64,000 nt of DNA, from the NCBI RefSeq assembly GCF_003012745.1, contig NZ_PXYK01000011.1:120703-184702 (forward strand). Reading direction: 5' to 3'. The translations under genes were made by a program, and so were the position numbers. The stretch comes from Kumtagia ephedrae. Its GTDB lineage: Bacteria; Pseudomonadota; Alphaproteobacteria; Rhizobiales; Rhizobiaceae. The notes below the pieces were generated by a model. It worked only from the letters and a program-made list of their open reading frames with translations, was not told the DNA's origin and did no database searches. This document shows, piece after piece, positions 51,791 through 62,198 of this stretch; positions within the stretch are counted from its first letter, which is position 1; each line of letters begins with the position of its first letter.

Positions 51791-53028
51791 ACAATCACGT
51801 CAGACTGGGCACGACCGTGGACGGAGAGCCGGTCGAGCCGTTCTTCCGCCGCCATCTCGCCGGCGATTTCCTGCTGTGGTCGCCCAACATCCAGGCCGAG
51901 GCGTTTTTGAACTGGGACCGCATCTGGGCGACCCGCACGATCAGAAGAGGCACGCCGAAGCCACTGCCGCAGGCAGCGCGGCCTCTGGATATCACTTTCG
52001 AGAGCCACGGGGCGACCCGCACCATCGACGATTTGATGCGCCGGGAGTTCGTCAGCGGCCTGCTCGTCGTCAAGGACGGCGAGATCAAGCTGGAGCGTTA
52101 CGCCAAGGGCCTGAACCCGGAGCGCTGCTGGCAGTCGTCGTCGATGGTGAAGTCGCTCGCCGCCATACTGGTCGGCGCCGCCGTCCAGGACGGCGCGATC
52201 AAAAGCATCGACCTGTCGGTCGTCGACTACCTGGCGGAGCTCGAAGGCTCGGCCTACCAGGACGTGACCATCCGCCACCTGCTCAACATGGCCTCGGGCG
52301 TGTCCTGGGTCGAGAACACCGACGACCTCACCACCGACGTCGCCGAGCACTACATCAAGGTCATCGCGGCGCGCACGCCGGACTACATCGTCAACTATCT
52401 GAAGACCCGTCCGAAGGCCAATCCGCCCGGCACGCAGTTCTACTACAACACCGGCGACACCTTCCTGCTCAGCCATGTGCTGAGCCGCGCCACCGGCATG
52501 ACCGTCGCCGACTACTGTTCCGAGCGGCTGTGGAAGCCGTTCGGGTTCGAGCAGGACGGCTTCTTCATCCTCGATTCCGACGACGGGCACGAGGTGGTCG
52601 GAAGCTGCTGCGGCGCCTCCCTGCGCGACTATGCGCGCTGGGGGCTGTTCATGTTGGCCGACGGCGTGATCGACGGCAAGCGCGTGGTGCCGGACGGCTG
52701 GGTGAAGGACTCGACCACGCCGAACGCTCCGAACTTCGCCTTCGATTTCGGCGGCGAGCGCGGTGTCGCCGGCGGCGCGGACTCCGCCTACAAGGGCTAC
52801 GGCTACCTGTGGTGGGTGCGCGAGGGCGGCGACTATATGGCGCTCGGCAGCTACGGCCAGTGGATCTATGTCAGCCCGGCCAACAACACCGTCGCCGTCA
52901 TCCTCGGCGCGGTGCCCAGACATGTCTACATGACCCCGGAGGAGGTCGAGCTCCACAGGAACTCCTCGCATTGCGGCTCCGAAATGCGGCTCGACTTCAT
53001 CAAGGCCGCCATGAAGGCGCTGGCCTGA
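51787..53028 (+). CDS. Beta-lactamase-fold serine hydrolase, NylB / class C esterase-like
   Basis: A 413-residue serine hydrolase of the beta-lactamase (class C) superfamily. The SxxK motif is Ser119-Met-Val-Lys122 in 'QSSSMVKSLAAILVG'. The YxN-type motif is probably in 'TQFYYNTGDTFLLSHV'. 'IRHLLNMASGVSW', 'SLRDYARWGLFMLADGV' and 'GYGYLWWVREGG' resemble 6-aminohexanoate-dimer hydrolase (NylB) and related amide/ester hydrolases. No signal peptide is seen, so it would act in the cytoplasm on imported substrate, arguing against a cell-wall or resistance role. It is translationally coupled to the transporter and followed by aldehyde dehydrogenase and SDR genes. Confidence 0.82.
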
Positions 53029-53063
53029 ATGTCGCGGGAGCGTGAACAGGAGGAGGGATTGTC

Positions 53064-54554
53064 ATGAGCGCAGGGTCCAACGTGGCGCAGCGACAGCCGA
53101 TCGACGGACGCCATCGAAAGATGTTCATCGGCGGCGACTGGGTCGACGCGGTCTCGGGCGAGACGTTCGAGACGCGCAACCCGGCGACCGGCGCGGTGCT
53201 CGCCACCGTGCCGCGCGGCGGCAAGCAGGACATCGACGCCGCCGTCCGGGCGGCGCGTGCCGCCTTCGACGGAGAGTGGAGCCGGTTCAAGCCATACGAG
53301 CGGCAGGTCCTGCTGCTCAGGATCGCCGACCTGTTCGAGAAGCACTGGGAGGAGATCTGCCACTCCGACACGCTCGACATGGGGCTGCCGATCAGCCGCA
53401 CCCGCGCCAACAGGAACCGCGTCGTCGGCATGCTGCGCTTCTACGGCGGCATGGCGACGGCGCTGCATGGCGAGACGATCGACAACTCGCTGCCGGGCGA
53501 GGTGGTCTCGTTCACCCACCGCGAGCCGGTCGGCGTAGTCGGCGCCATCATCCCGTGGAACGCGCCGACGGCCGCCTCGATCTGGAAGATCGGCCCGGCG
53601 CTCGCCACCGGCTGCACCGTCGTGCTCAAGCCGTCGGAGGAGGCGCCGCTGACGCCGCTGCTGATCGCCGACATCATGGCGGAAGCCGGCGTGCCGGCGG
53701 GCGTGGTCAACATCGTCACCGGCACCGGCCGCGAGGCCGGCTCGCCGCTCGCCGAGCACATGGGCGTGGACAAGATCGTCTTCACCGGCTCGACCGCGAC
53801 CGGCCAGAGCATCATCCGCGCCTCGGCCGGCAATCTCAAGCGCGTGTCGCTGGAACTCGGCGGCAAGTCGCCGGTCATCGTCTGCGCCGACGCCGACCTG
53901 GAGAAGGCGGTGCCCGTCGCCGCCATGTCGGTCTTCGCCAATTCGGGACAGATCTGCATCGCCGGCTCGCGGCTGTTCGTCGAGCGATCGATCCATGACG
54001 AGTTCATCGCGCGGCTCGCCGCCTACGCCGAGGGCCTTCGGATCGGCGACGGCATCGACCCGGCGACCGAGATCGGCCCGCTCGTCTCGCCGCGGCAGCT
54101 GGAGCGCGTGACCGGCTACCTCGCATCCGGCCGGGAGGAGGGGGCCCGCCTGGTCACCGGCGGAACCCGCCTCACCGAAGGCACCTTTGCCGCCGGCAAC
54201 TTCATCGCCCCCACCGTCTTCGCCGGCGTCAGGGACGACATGCGGATCGCCCGCGAGGAGATTTTCGGGCCGGTCATCTCGGCGCTGCCCTTCGACACGC
54301 TGGACGAGGCGGTAGAGCGGGCCAACGACACGCCCTATGGCCTGGCCGCCGGCGTGTTCACCCGCGACGTCGCCAAGGCCCACCGGCTGTCGCGAAGAAT
54401 CCGGGCAGGCTCGGTATGGGTCAACACCTATCACGCCATCGATCCGGCGGTGCCGTTCGGCGGCTACAAGATGAGCGGCTACGGCCGCGAGGGCGGCGTC
54501 GAGCACCTGCACGAATATCTCAACACCAAGGGCGTCTTCATCAGGATCGACTGA
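53064..54554 (+). CDS. NAD(P)-dependent aldehyde dehydrogenase
   Basis: A 496-residue ALDH-superfamily enzyme. The catalytic Cys298 lies in 'NSGQICIAGSRLFVER' and Glu264 in 'VSLELGGKSPVIV'. 'GAIIPWNAPTAASIWKIGPA' and 'FTGSTATGQSIIRA' form the cofactor site, and 'EIFGPVISALPFDTLDEAVE' is C-terminal. It oxidises an aldehyde, perhaps a gamma-aminobutyraldehyde- or succinate-semialdehyde-like compound derived from the amide substrate. AGGAGGG precedes the ATG. Confidence 0.92.
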   Translation: MSAGSNVAQRQPIDGRHRKMFIGGDWVDAVSGETFETRNPATGAVLATVPRGGKQDIDAAVRAARAAFDGEWSRFKPYERQVLLLRIADLFEKHWEEICHSDTLDMGLPISRTRANRNRVVGMLRFYGGMATALHGETIDNSLPGEVVSFTHREPVGVVGAIIPWNAPTAASIWKIGPALATGCTVVLKPSEEAPLTPLLIADIMAEAGVPAGVVNIVTGTGREAGSPLAEHMGVDKIVFTGSTATGQSIIRASAGNLKRVSLELGGKSPVIVCADADLEKAVPVAAMSVFANSGQICIAGSRLFVERSIHDEFIARLAAYAEGLRIGDGIDPATEIGPLVSPRQLERVTGYLASGREEGARLVTGGTRLTEGTFAAGNFIAPTVFAGVRDDMRIAREEIFGPVISALPFDTLDEAVERANDTPYGLAAGVFTRDVAKAHRLSRRIRAGSVWVNTYHAIDPAVPFGGYKMSGYGREGGVEHLHEYLNTKGVFIRID

Positions 54555-54608
54555 GGACGGCATCGCCGGTACGGCGGGATGGCCGCGCCAAAATTCGGGA
54601 AGGACGGC

Positions 54609-55355
54609 ATGAAACTCAAGGACAAGGTCGCCATCGTCACCGGGGGAGGGTCCGGCTTCGGCGAAGGCATCGTGAGGAAATTCGTGGAGGAAGGCGCCCG
54701 CGTCGTCGTCGCCGACCGGGACGGCCCGGCGGCCGAGCGTGTCGCCAAGGCGTTCCCCGAAGCGGCGGTCGCGGCTACCGCCGACATCGCCACGCAAGCC
54801 GGCTTTGCCGCGGCGGTCGAGAAGGCGCAGTCGGCCTTCGGGGGGCTGCACATCCTGGTCAACAATGCGGGCGTCGGCCACGAGCCGCAGCCGCTGGAGA
54901 CGGTCGAGGAGGCGATGTTCGACCGCGTCGCGGCGGTCAACATGAAGTCGATCTATTTCGGCGCGCGCCTGGTCGTGCCCTTGTTCAAGGCGCAGAAAGG
55001 CGGCGCCATCCTCAACATCGCCTCGACCGGCGGCGTCAGCCCGCGCCCGAACCTGACCTGGTACAACGCCTCCAAGGGGTGGGTGATCACGGCGACACGC
55101 GCCATGGCGGTGGAACTGGCGCCGTTCGGCATCCGGGTCAACGCGCTCAACCCGGTGGCCGGGGAAACGCCGCTGCTGAAAACCTTCATGGGCGAGGACA
55201 CGCCGGAGATCCGCGCGAAATTCTTGGCGACGATCCCGCTCGGTCGCTTCTCCACGCCGCAGGACATGGGCAACGCCGCCGCCTTCCTGTGCTCGGAGGA
55301 AGCCGGCATGATCACCGGCGTCGCGCTGGAGGTCGACGGCGGCCGCTGCATCTGA
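54609..55355 (+). CDS. Short-chain dehydrogenase/reductase
   Basis: A 248-residue classical SDR. The cofactor motif is 'VAIVTGGGSGFGEGIV', 'LVNNAGVG' follows, and the catalytic Tyr and Lys lie in 'TWYNASKGWVITATRA'. The C-terminal 'GMITGVALEVDGGRCI' is typical of the 3-oxoacyl-ACP-reductase-like branch. I preferred ATG 54609 (GGGAAGGA just upstream and the usual 'MKLKDKVAIVTGG' start) over one 10 codons earlier. It closes the operon and may oxidise a hydroxy intermediate for the aldehyde dehydrogenase. Confidence 0.88.
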   Translation: MKLKDKVAIVTGGGSGFGEGIVRKFVEEGARVVVADRDGPAAERVAKAFPEAAVAATADIATQAGFAAAVEKAQSAFGGLHILVNNAGVGHEPQPLETVEEAMFDRVAAVNMKSIYFGARLVVPLFKAQKGGAILNIASTGGVSPRPNLTWYNASKGWVITATRAMAVELAPFGIRVNALNPVAGETPLLKTFMGEDTPEIRAKFLATIPLGRFSTPQDMGNAAAFLCSEEAGMITGVALEVDGGRCI

Positions 55356-55539
55356 AGTCGCCCGCGTCGGACGGCGTCTGCGCCTGGTCCGAGGTCTGTC
55401 GAGGTTCGGGGTTAGTGGGTCCGATCAGCTTCGCCGCCAGACGGGGCATGGTACTTGCCGGCAGCACATATCGTCGCCCGGTCGCGAAAATATCGCGCTG
55501 GCCGTCCATGCTTCGCTTTTGGTTCCGGCAGGCCGGCCG

Positions 55540-56340
55540 TCACGATGTATCGGGCGGCTCCAGTGCCCACTGGGCAAGCCCGTGCAGGACGTCCAGCACC
55601 TCGTGCACCTCATGAACGGGCTTTTTTCGCCGCCAGCCCGGCGGCCGGCCGGGCTTCAGCGGCGAGAAGCGGCCGAACCGGCGCAGACCGCCGGTTTCCT
55701 GCTCGCGCGCCAGGGCGGCGTCGCGGCGTGCCCGCCAGCGGGCGAAGCGTCTTGCCTGGCCGGGCAGATCGTCGAGCGCCAAAATCAGCGCCCGCAGCCG
55801 CGCGTCCAGCCGCCTCGCGTCGATCGGATCTTTGGGCGACCAGACGGGGATGCGGAACGGCTCGCTGTAGCCGGGACAGGAGATGCGCGGCACGCCCCTG
55901 GGCGCCCGCCGCGGGCGGCGGTTCCAGGGTTTTAGCGGATCGAGCAGAGGCAGGGTCGCGCGCCGGGCGCGGGTTTTCGGCCGCGCCGGCATGCGGACGG
56001 GGCCGGCCCCGGGCCGGAATTTTGGCTGCGGCTTCTGCCGGGGCGGCGGCAGGGTCACGACGAGGCCACGCGCGGCCACGACGATGAGGCGCCGTACCGC
56101 GGCTTCGGCAGGGCGCAAGAGCCGGAGTATGGCACGGTGGAGGCGGCGTTGAAGGGTAAGTTCTGGGGACAGTTTACTTTTTTCGGCCCGCGACAACCTT
56201 GAAGCGGCTGTGCCCTTCTGCCGAAACAAAGTAAACTGTCCCCTGAGTTCCCCGAGATCCAGCCCGGCCATGGCGACGAGCATGGCGACGATGCGCTTCA
56301 GCGCTTCCCGGTTCTTGTCGATCGCCGCATTCCAGTCCAT
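55540..56340 (-). CDS. Conserved hypothetical protein, Arg/Pro-rich, with an in-frame palindrome insertion
   Basis: A 266-residue basic, proline-rich protein. The N-terminus 'MDWNAAIDKNREALKRIVAM' and the later 'HRAILRLLRPAEAAVRRLIV' and 'PGRPPGWRRKKPVHEVHEVL' recall a protein family I know only as hypothetical in Hyphomicrobiales. Between the first two blocks lie about 30 residues ('LRGQFTLFRQKG' to 'RAEKSKLSPELT') encoded by a palindromic repeat, so the gene has been lengthened without breaking the frame. The start at 56340 has GGAAGGGG upstream. Function unknown; it is unlinked to the neighbouring operons. Confidence 0.65.
   Translation of the reverse strand: MDWNAAIDKNREALKRIVAMLVAMAGLDLGELRGQFTLFRQKGTAASRLSRAEKSKLSPELTLQRRLHRAILRLLRPAEAAVRRLIVVAARGLVVTLPPPRQKPQPKFRPGAGPVRMPARPKTRARRATLPLLDPLKPWNRRPRRAPRGVPRISCPGYSEPFRIPVWSPKDPIDARRLDARLRALILALDDLPGQARRFARWRARRDAALAREQETGGLRRFGRFSPLKPGRPPGWRRKKPVHEVHEVLDVLHGLAQWALEPPDTS
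56165..56243. repeat. Palindromic repeat inside a coding sequence
   Basis: GGGGACAGTTTACTTT (56165-56180) and AAAGTAAACTGTCCCC (56228-56243) are perfect 16-nt inverted copies with a 47-nt loop that has further dyad bases (TTTCGGC against GCCGAAA). The GGGGACAGTTTAC word is known to me from REP-type palindromes linked with IS200-like (RAYT) transposases. It is AT-richer than the host gene and lies in frame within it. Confidence 0.75.
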
Positions 56341-56451
56341 CGCCACCCCTTCCGGCACAGGCGGCGCAATTATCGCTCCGGTCGAGAAGGAAGGGGATAG
56401 ATTATAAGAAAATAATCCTGACGGATGGTGACAGGCCGCCTGCGACAGACC

Positions 56452-58179
56452 CTATCCCGCCGCCGGTTCGGCCGCGCGGGCCGTCTTCACCCTGTAGCGG
56501 CTCTCCAGTAGCTCCGCCGTCTCGGCGACCTCAAGGGCGCGGCGGGCATCACTCCACCCGAGCATGTCGCCGGCGATCCGGGCGATGCGGTCGAGCCCTT
56601 CCGGGGTCACGGCGTTCTCGAACGGCATGAGTGTGCGCCGCAGCACGATATCGGCCAGACGGGTCACCCGCTCGTTGGCGACGATCCAGCGGATCTCGCC
56701 GGCGTGATAGAGGCCGCGCGTGTCGATGCGGTCGGCGCCATCGGCAACGACCGCTTCGGCGACCGCGCGGGCCTGGCTGCCGTAGCGGCGGAAGAATTTC
56801 GCCACGACGGCAGTGTCGAGGCCGGTGGCGCGGACGACGTCGGCGATCGCCTGCCGCAATTCCTTGCCTTCCGCCGGCAGGCCGGCGCCGCCGCCGATCG
56901 GCTCAGCCAGCGTATCGCGGCGACGCGCGGCGCCGAGGCGCGCAAGCACGGCGTCGGCGATCTGCTCGGCGCAGGCGCGGTAGGTCGTCCACTTGCCGCC
57001 GACCAGCGTCATCACCGGGAAGGCGCGCGGCCCCCGCGGCTCGAAGTCCCTGAGCGCGTGGTCGCGGCTGATGGCGCCGGTTGCCCCGTCGCCGCTGTAG
57101 GGCAGGGGCCGGATACCGGCATAGGCGAAGACGATCTCCTCGCGCCGCGCCCTGCTGCCGGGCAGGACCTGGTCGAGCACGCCGAAGAGGTAGTCGATCT
57201 CCTCTTCCGAGCAGGCGGCGTGGTCGGGATCCCCGGCGCGGATGTCGGTGGTGCCGAGCAGGACGAGCTCGGCATCGAGGGCGTAGACCAGGCAGGCGCG
57301 GAAGTCGCGCGTCTCGAAATACAGCATGCCGTCGCCGAGCTGGGCGGCGATGTCCGGCCGCCGCATGACCAGATGCGAGCCGCGGGTGCCACCGATCAGG
57401 CGCCTGTCGATGCCGAGCCGGCGGTTCGCCTCGTCCGCCCAGGCGCCGGCGCAGTTGACCACCAGGCGGGGCCGCAGCGTGATCTCCCCGCCGCCGACCT
57501 CGTCGCGCAGGATCACCTCGCCGCCCGTCATGCCGGCAAGCGAGACATAGGGCGCGGCTACCGAGCGCGGGCAGTCGCGCTCCGCATCCTTGACCAACTC
57601 GAGCGCCATGCGCTCCGGATGCAGGAGCCGCGCGTCGTAATACTCCGCGACCGCCCGGACGCGGTTGGACAGCCCCGGCATCTTCCGCCGGCTTTCCGCC
57701 CGCGAAAGAATCCGGTGGCGCGGCATGGTCCGGCTGCCCCGCCCGAACCGGTCGAAGAAGACGAGGCCGAGCTTGATCGCCAGCATGCCCTTGGCGCCCG
57801 GCGTCTTCTTGAGCTTGAGGAAACGCAAACCGGCCGAGAACAGGCCGCCGAACCAGTTGAAGGCCGGCACCCAGACCGGCAGGGGTTTTACGAGGTGGGG
57901 AGCGTTCCTGAGGAGATGGTTGCGCTCGACGACCGATTCCCGCACCAGCTCGAACTCGCCGGTTTCGAGATAGCGCAACCCGCCATGGATCAACCGCGAC
58001 GGCGCAGCGCTGGTGCCGGAGGCGAAATCGCCCTTGTCGACCAGGATCGCGGGCACGTCCTGCAGCGCCAGGTCACGGTAGAGGCCGATGCCGTTGATGC
58101 CGCCGCCGACGATGAGGAGCGGCGCCTCGTCCGCCGCTGCGCGCTTCAGGACCGCAATCGCCTCGTCCCGATTGCGCAT
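56452..58179 (-). CDS. glpD: GlpD-type FAD-dependent glycerol-3-phosphate (or polyol-phosphate) dehydrogenase (copy 3)
   Basis: A 575-residue member of the GlpD family. The FAD motif is 'LLIVGGGINGIGLYRDL', followed by 'SGTSAAPSRLIHGGLRYLET' and the C-terminal 'MTLVGGKWTTYRACAEQIAD'. Being divergent from a FGGY kinase and a glpSTPQ-type transporter, it is the copy most likely to act on glycerol 3-phosphate, but the kinase is not an obvious glycerol kinase, so another polyol is possible. It would feed electrons into the quinone pool and give a ketose phosphate. ATG 58179 faces a shared AT-rich control region. Confidence 0.87.
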   Translation of the reverse strand: MRNRDEAIAVLKRAAADEAPLLIVGGGINGIGLYRDLALQDVPAILVDKGDFASGTSAAPSRLIHGGLRYLETGEFELVRESVVERNHLLRNAPHLVKPLPVWVPAFNWFGGLFSAGLRFLKLKKTPGAKGMLAIKLGLVFFDRFGRGSRTMPRHRILSRAESRRKMPGLSNRVRAVAEYYDARLLHPERMALELVKDAERDCPRSVAAPYVSLAGMTGGEVILRDEVGGGEITLRPRLVVNCAGAWADEANRRLGIDRRLIGGTRGSHLVMRRPDIAAQLGDGMLYFETRDFRACLVYALDAELVLLGTTDIRAGDPDHAACSEEEIDYLFGVLDQVLPGSRARREEIVFAYAGIRPLPYSGDGATGAISRDHALRDFEPRGPRAFPVMTLVGGKWTTYRACAEQIADAVLARLGAARRRDTLAEPIGGGAGLPAEGKELRQAIADVVRATGLDTAVVAKFFRRYGSQARAVAEAVVADGADRIDTRGLYHAGEIRWIVANERVTRLADIVLRRTLMPFENAVTPEGLDRIARIAGDMLGWSDARRALEVAETAELLESRYRVKTARAAEPAAG

Positions 58180-58452
58180 CGTCTCCTCCGCTGCGTTTGG
58201 CGCCCATTCCGTCCCGCCGCCTATAATGGCAGTTTATTACTTTTGGAAGCGAAAAAGCGGAAGGCGGGAGATTTACATTTCAAAAGTTCTTTTATATTCA
58301 ATCAGTTAAAAGTGTAAAAAATTTTCTTACGATTGCGATTGACAATTCGAGAGGGTCAAATAGCCTAGCTGCCGAGGAAAGATGCCGATGGGGCCTGCAT
58401 GGCCCGCCCCGCCGCGAGGAGACGGCGCCCGTCGGCCCCCGGAGGAGTAAGT
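58180..58452. promoter_or_regulatory. AT-rich divergent promoter region of glpD and the kinase-glpSTPQ operon
   Basis: The core (about 58220-58365) is far more AT-rich than its surroundings. Toward the kinase, TTGACA (58339-58344) and TAGCCT (58361-58366) are 16 nt apart. Toward glpD, the complement of 58220-58330 has several TTTTAA- and TATAA-like words (for instance TATAAAAGAA), but no single promoter stands out. No GlpR- or SorC-type regulator gene is adjacent within the window. Confidence 0.5.
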
Positions 58453-60000
58453 ATGCGGGAACGCCTGATCGGCATCGATGCCGGCGGCACGATGACGAAA
58501 GTCGTGCTGTTCGACGGACGCGGCAACGAGCTCGCCTGCGAGCGCCGGCCGAACGTCATGCTGCTGCCGCAGGAGGGCTGGACCGAGCGCGACGCCGAGG
58601 GAATGTGGCGCGCCACCTGCGAATCGCTGCGCGCGCTCATGGAAAAGACCGGCACCGACCCGGCCGACATCGTCGCCGTAACGCCGTCCGGCTATGGCGG
58701 CGGCGTCTATCTGGTCGACGCCGACGGCGTGCCGGTGCGCAATGCGCTGGTGTCGACCGACACGCGCTCCATTCCGCTCATCGACGCCTGGAAACGCTCT
58801 GGCCGCGCCGCGGCGGTGTCGCGCTGCATCGAGCAGCAGATGTGGCCCGGGCAGACGCTGTCGATCCTCGCCTGGATGCAGCAGAACGAGCCGGAGACGC
58901 TGCGACGCACCGCGCATGTGCTGTCCTGCAAGGATTTCCTGCGCATGCGCCTGTGCGGCGACATCTCCACCGATCCGACCGACGCCGGCTGCGCCGGCAT
59001 CATCAGTGTCAGCCGCGCGGCGATTTCGCGGGAGGCCTTCGAGGTCGCCGCCCTGCAGGCGTGGCTCGACCGCCTGCCGCCGATCGGATCGCCGCTGGAA
59101 GTCGTCGGCGGCGTCGGCGCCGAGGCGGCGGCGGCCACAGGCCTGCGGGCGGGGACACCGGTGGTGCGCGGCGTCTACGACGTGGTCGGCTGCTCGCTCG
59201 CTTCGGGCGTGGAGCGTCCCGACCAGCTCGCCGCCGTCGCCGGCACCTTCAGCATCCATTCGACCTTGCATGCCCGGCCGGCGCTCGACCCGCTGCCGAC
59301 GATCCAGACGCCCTATCCGGTCGGCGGCCAGGTGCTGGCCACCACCGCGACGCCGACCTCGGCGAGCAACCTGGAATGGCTGTGCAAGACCATGCTGTCG
59401 GCGGAGGCAGAGCGCGCTTTTCTCGAAGGGCGCAGCGTCTACGAAGTCTGCAACGACCTGGTCGCCGGCGCGCTCGACCGCCAGAACAACATCCTGTTCT
59501 TCCCGTTCCTCTATGACGGGCCGCGCGGCGCGCCGGGAGGCTTCCTCGGGCTGAGGGCAGGGGCGCAGCTGGCCGATATCGTGCGTGCCGTCTACGAGGG
59601 CGTGGTCTTCGCCCACCGCTACGACATGTCCTACCTGCTGACCGGCCCGGACGCGGCCGATCCGAAGGTCATCCGGCTGGCCGGCGGCCCCTCGCGCAGC
59701 GCCGTGTGGGCGCAGATGTTCGCCGACGGCCTCGGCCTGCCGGTCGAGATCGCGTCCGGCAGCGAATTCGGCGCCAAGGGCGGCGCCATCTGCGCGGCGG
59801 TGGCGGCCGGCCTCTATGCCGACGTGCCGGACGCCATCCGCAACATGGTCAAGGTCGAGCAGCGCTACGAGCCGGATGCGGAGCGCGCGGCGGTGCTGAG
59901 CGCGAAATACGGCACCTATCTCACCGCCATCGATGTCGTGGCCGACCTGTGGTCCGGCGACCGTGCGGAGGCGCCGCCGCTGCGCGCCCGCGCGGTCTGA
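58453..60000 (+). CDS. FGGY-family carbohydrate kinase (copy 2)
   Basis: A 515-residue FGGY-family kinase. The phosphate loop is 'LIGIDAGGTMTKVVLFDGRG'; the C-terminal lobe has 'IRLAGGPSRSAVWAQMFADG' and 'EFGAKGGAICAAVAAG'. GGAGGAG precedes the ATG; the frame is open ~18 codons further up but lacks a start with a ribosome site. It looks closer to xylulokinase- or L-xylulose/polyol-type kinases than to glycerol kinase. As first gene before a glpSTPQ-type transporter, it probably phosphorylates the imported polyol, and the divergent GlpD oxidises the product. Confidence 0.88.
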   Translation: MRERLIGIDAGGTMTKVVLFDGRGNELACERRPNVMLLPQEGWTERDAEGMWRATCESLRALMEKTGTDPADIVAVTPSGYGGGVYLVDADGVPVRNALVSTDTRSIPLIDAWKRSGRAAAVSRCIEQQMWPGQTLSILAWMQQNEPETLRRTAHVLSCKDFLRMRLCGDISTDPTDAGCAGIISVSRAAISREAFEVAALQAWLDRLPPIGSPLEVVGGVGAEAAAATGLRAGTPVVRGVYDVVGCSLASGVERPDQLAAVAGTFSIHSTLHARPALDPLPTIQTPYPVGGQVLATTATPTSASNLEWLCKTMLSAEAERAFLEGRSVYEVCNDLVAGALDRQNNILFFPFLYDGPRGAPGGFLGLRAGAQLADIVRAVYEGVVFAHRYDMSYLLTGPDAADPKVIRLAGGPSRSAVWAQMFADGLGLPVEIASGSEFGAKGGAICAAVAAGLYADVPDAIRNMVKVEQRYEPDAERAAVLSAKYGTYLTAIDVVADLWSGDRAEAPPLRARAV

Positions 60001-60041
60001 CGTTGCCGGTGGCTGAATGATCGCGGTTTAGGGGGCGGGCG

Positions 60042-61115
60042 ATGCTGGAGTTGCGTGCGGTCGAGAGGGTTGTCGGGGGCGAGGTGCACATCGAGGCGAC
60101 GTCGCTCGTCCTGGAGCACGGCTCGCTCAACGTGCTGCTCGGGCCGACGCTGTCGGGCAAGACCAGCCTGATGCGGCTGATGGCCGGTCTCGACCGGCCG
60201 AGCGCCGGCTCGATCTGGTTCGACGGCAAGGACGTGACCGGCGTCCGCGTGCAGGACCGCAGCGTCGCCATGGTCTACCAGCAGTTCATCAACTATCCGG
60301 CGATGACCGTCTACGAGAACATCGCCTCGCCGTTGCGCGTCAGGGGCGCGGACCCTGCTGCGATCGACCGCGAGGTGAAGCGCGCCGCCGAGCTGCTCAG
60401 GCTGACGCCGTACCTGCAGCGCACGCCGCTCAACCTTTCCGGCGGGCAGCAGCAGCGCACGGCGCTGGCGCGCGCCATCGTCAAGAACGCCAGCCTGGTG
60501 CTGCTCGACGAGCCGCTTGCCAATCTCGACTACAAGCTGCGCGAGGAGCTGCGGGCCGAGCTACCGAAGCTGTTCGCCGAGGCTGGCACCATCTTCGTCT
60601 ACGCCACCACCGAGCCGCACGAGGCGCTGCTGCTCGGCGGCAACACCGCGACTTTGTCGCAGGGCCGGATCACGCAGTTCGGACCGACCATCGACGTCTA
60701 TCGCCGGCCGGCGGATCTCGTCACGGCAAAGACCTTCGCCGACCCGCCGCTCAACACGGTGCCGGTGGTCAAGAGCGGCTCGCACTTCCGGATCGGCGAC
60801 AGGCCGGCGCTGCCGGTGCCGGCGCATCTGGCCGGGATCGCCGACGGCCCCTGCACGATCGCCTTCCATCCGCACAATCTGGCCTTGCAGGGCCAGCATC
60901 CGGCTTCGGCGAGCCTGTCGGTGCGCACCGCGACCTCCGAGATCACCGGCTCGGAAAGCTTCGTCCATGTCGAGTTCGAGGGCAGCCGCTGGGTGATGCT
61001 GGCTCCGGGCATCCACGACATCGAAGCCGACACGACGATCGCCGTGCATGTCGACACGCGCCGGATCATCGCATTCGGCGCGGACGGCCGCTCCATCGCC
61101 GGCGCGGCGGCCTGA
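60042..61115 (+). CDS. glpS: Glycerol-type ABC transporter ATPase GlpS
   Basis: A 357-residue ATPase of the sugar-importer (MalK/UgpC) type. Walker A is 'LLGPTLSGKTSLMRLMAG', the Q-loop is 'MVYQQFINYPAMTVYENI', and the signature LSGGQ is at residues 132-136. Walker B is 'LVLLDEPLANLDYKL', and residues ~235-357 form a TOBE-like regulatory domain. The H-loop is altered: Thr190 stands where the switch histidine should be ('FVYATTEPHEA'). With GlpT it makes an asymmetric ATPase pair. The family imports glycerol in Rhizobium leguminosarum. The same family serves related polyols, and the kinase context leaves the substrate open. Confidence 0.87.
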   Translation: MLELRAVERVVGGEVHIEATSLVLEHGSLNVLLGPTLSGKTSLMRLMAGLDRPSAGSIWFDGKDVTGVRVQDRSVAMVYQQFINYPAMTVYENIASPLRVRGADPAAIDREVKRAAELLRLTPYLQRTPLNLSGGQQQRTALARAIVKNASLVLLDEPLANLDYKLREELRAELPKLFAEAGTIFVYATTEPHEALLLGGNTATLSQGRITQFGPTIDVYRRPADLVTAKTFADPPLNTVPVVKSGSHFRIGDRPALPVPAHLAGIADGPCTIAFHPHNLALQGQHPASASLSVRTATSEITGSESFVHVEFEGSRWVMLAPGIHDIEADTTIAVHVDTRRIIAFGADGRSIAGAAA

Positions 61116-61125
61116 GGAGGCGACG

Positions 61126-62196
<1,071 letters not shown>

Positions 62197-62198
62197 CC

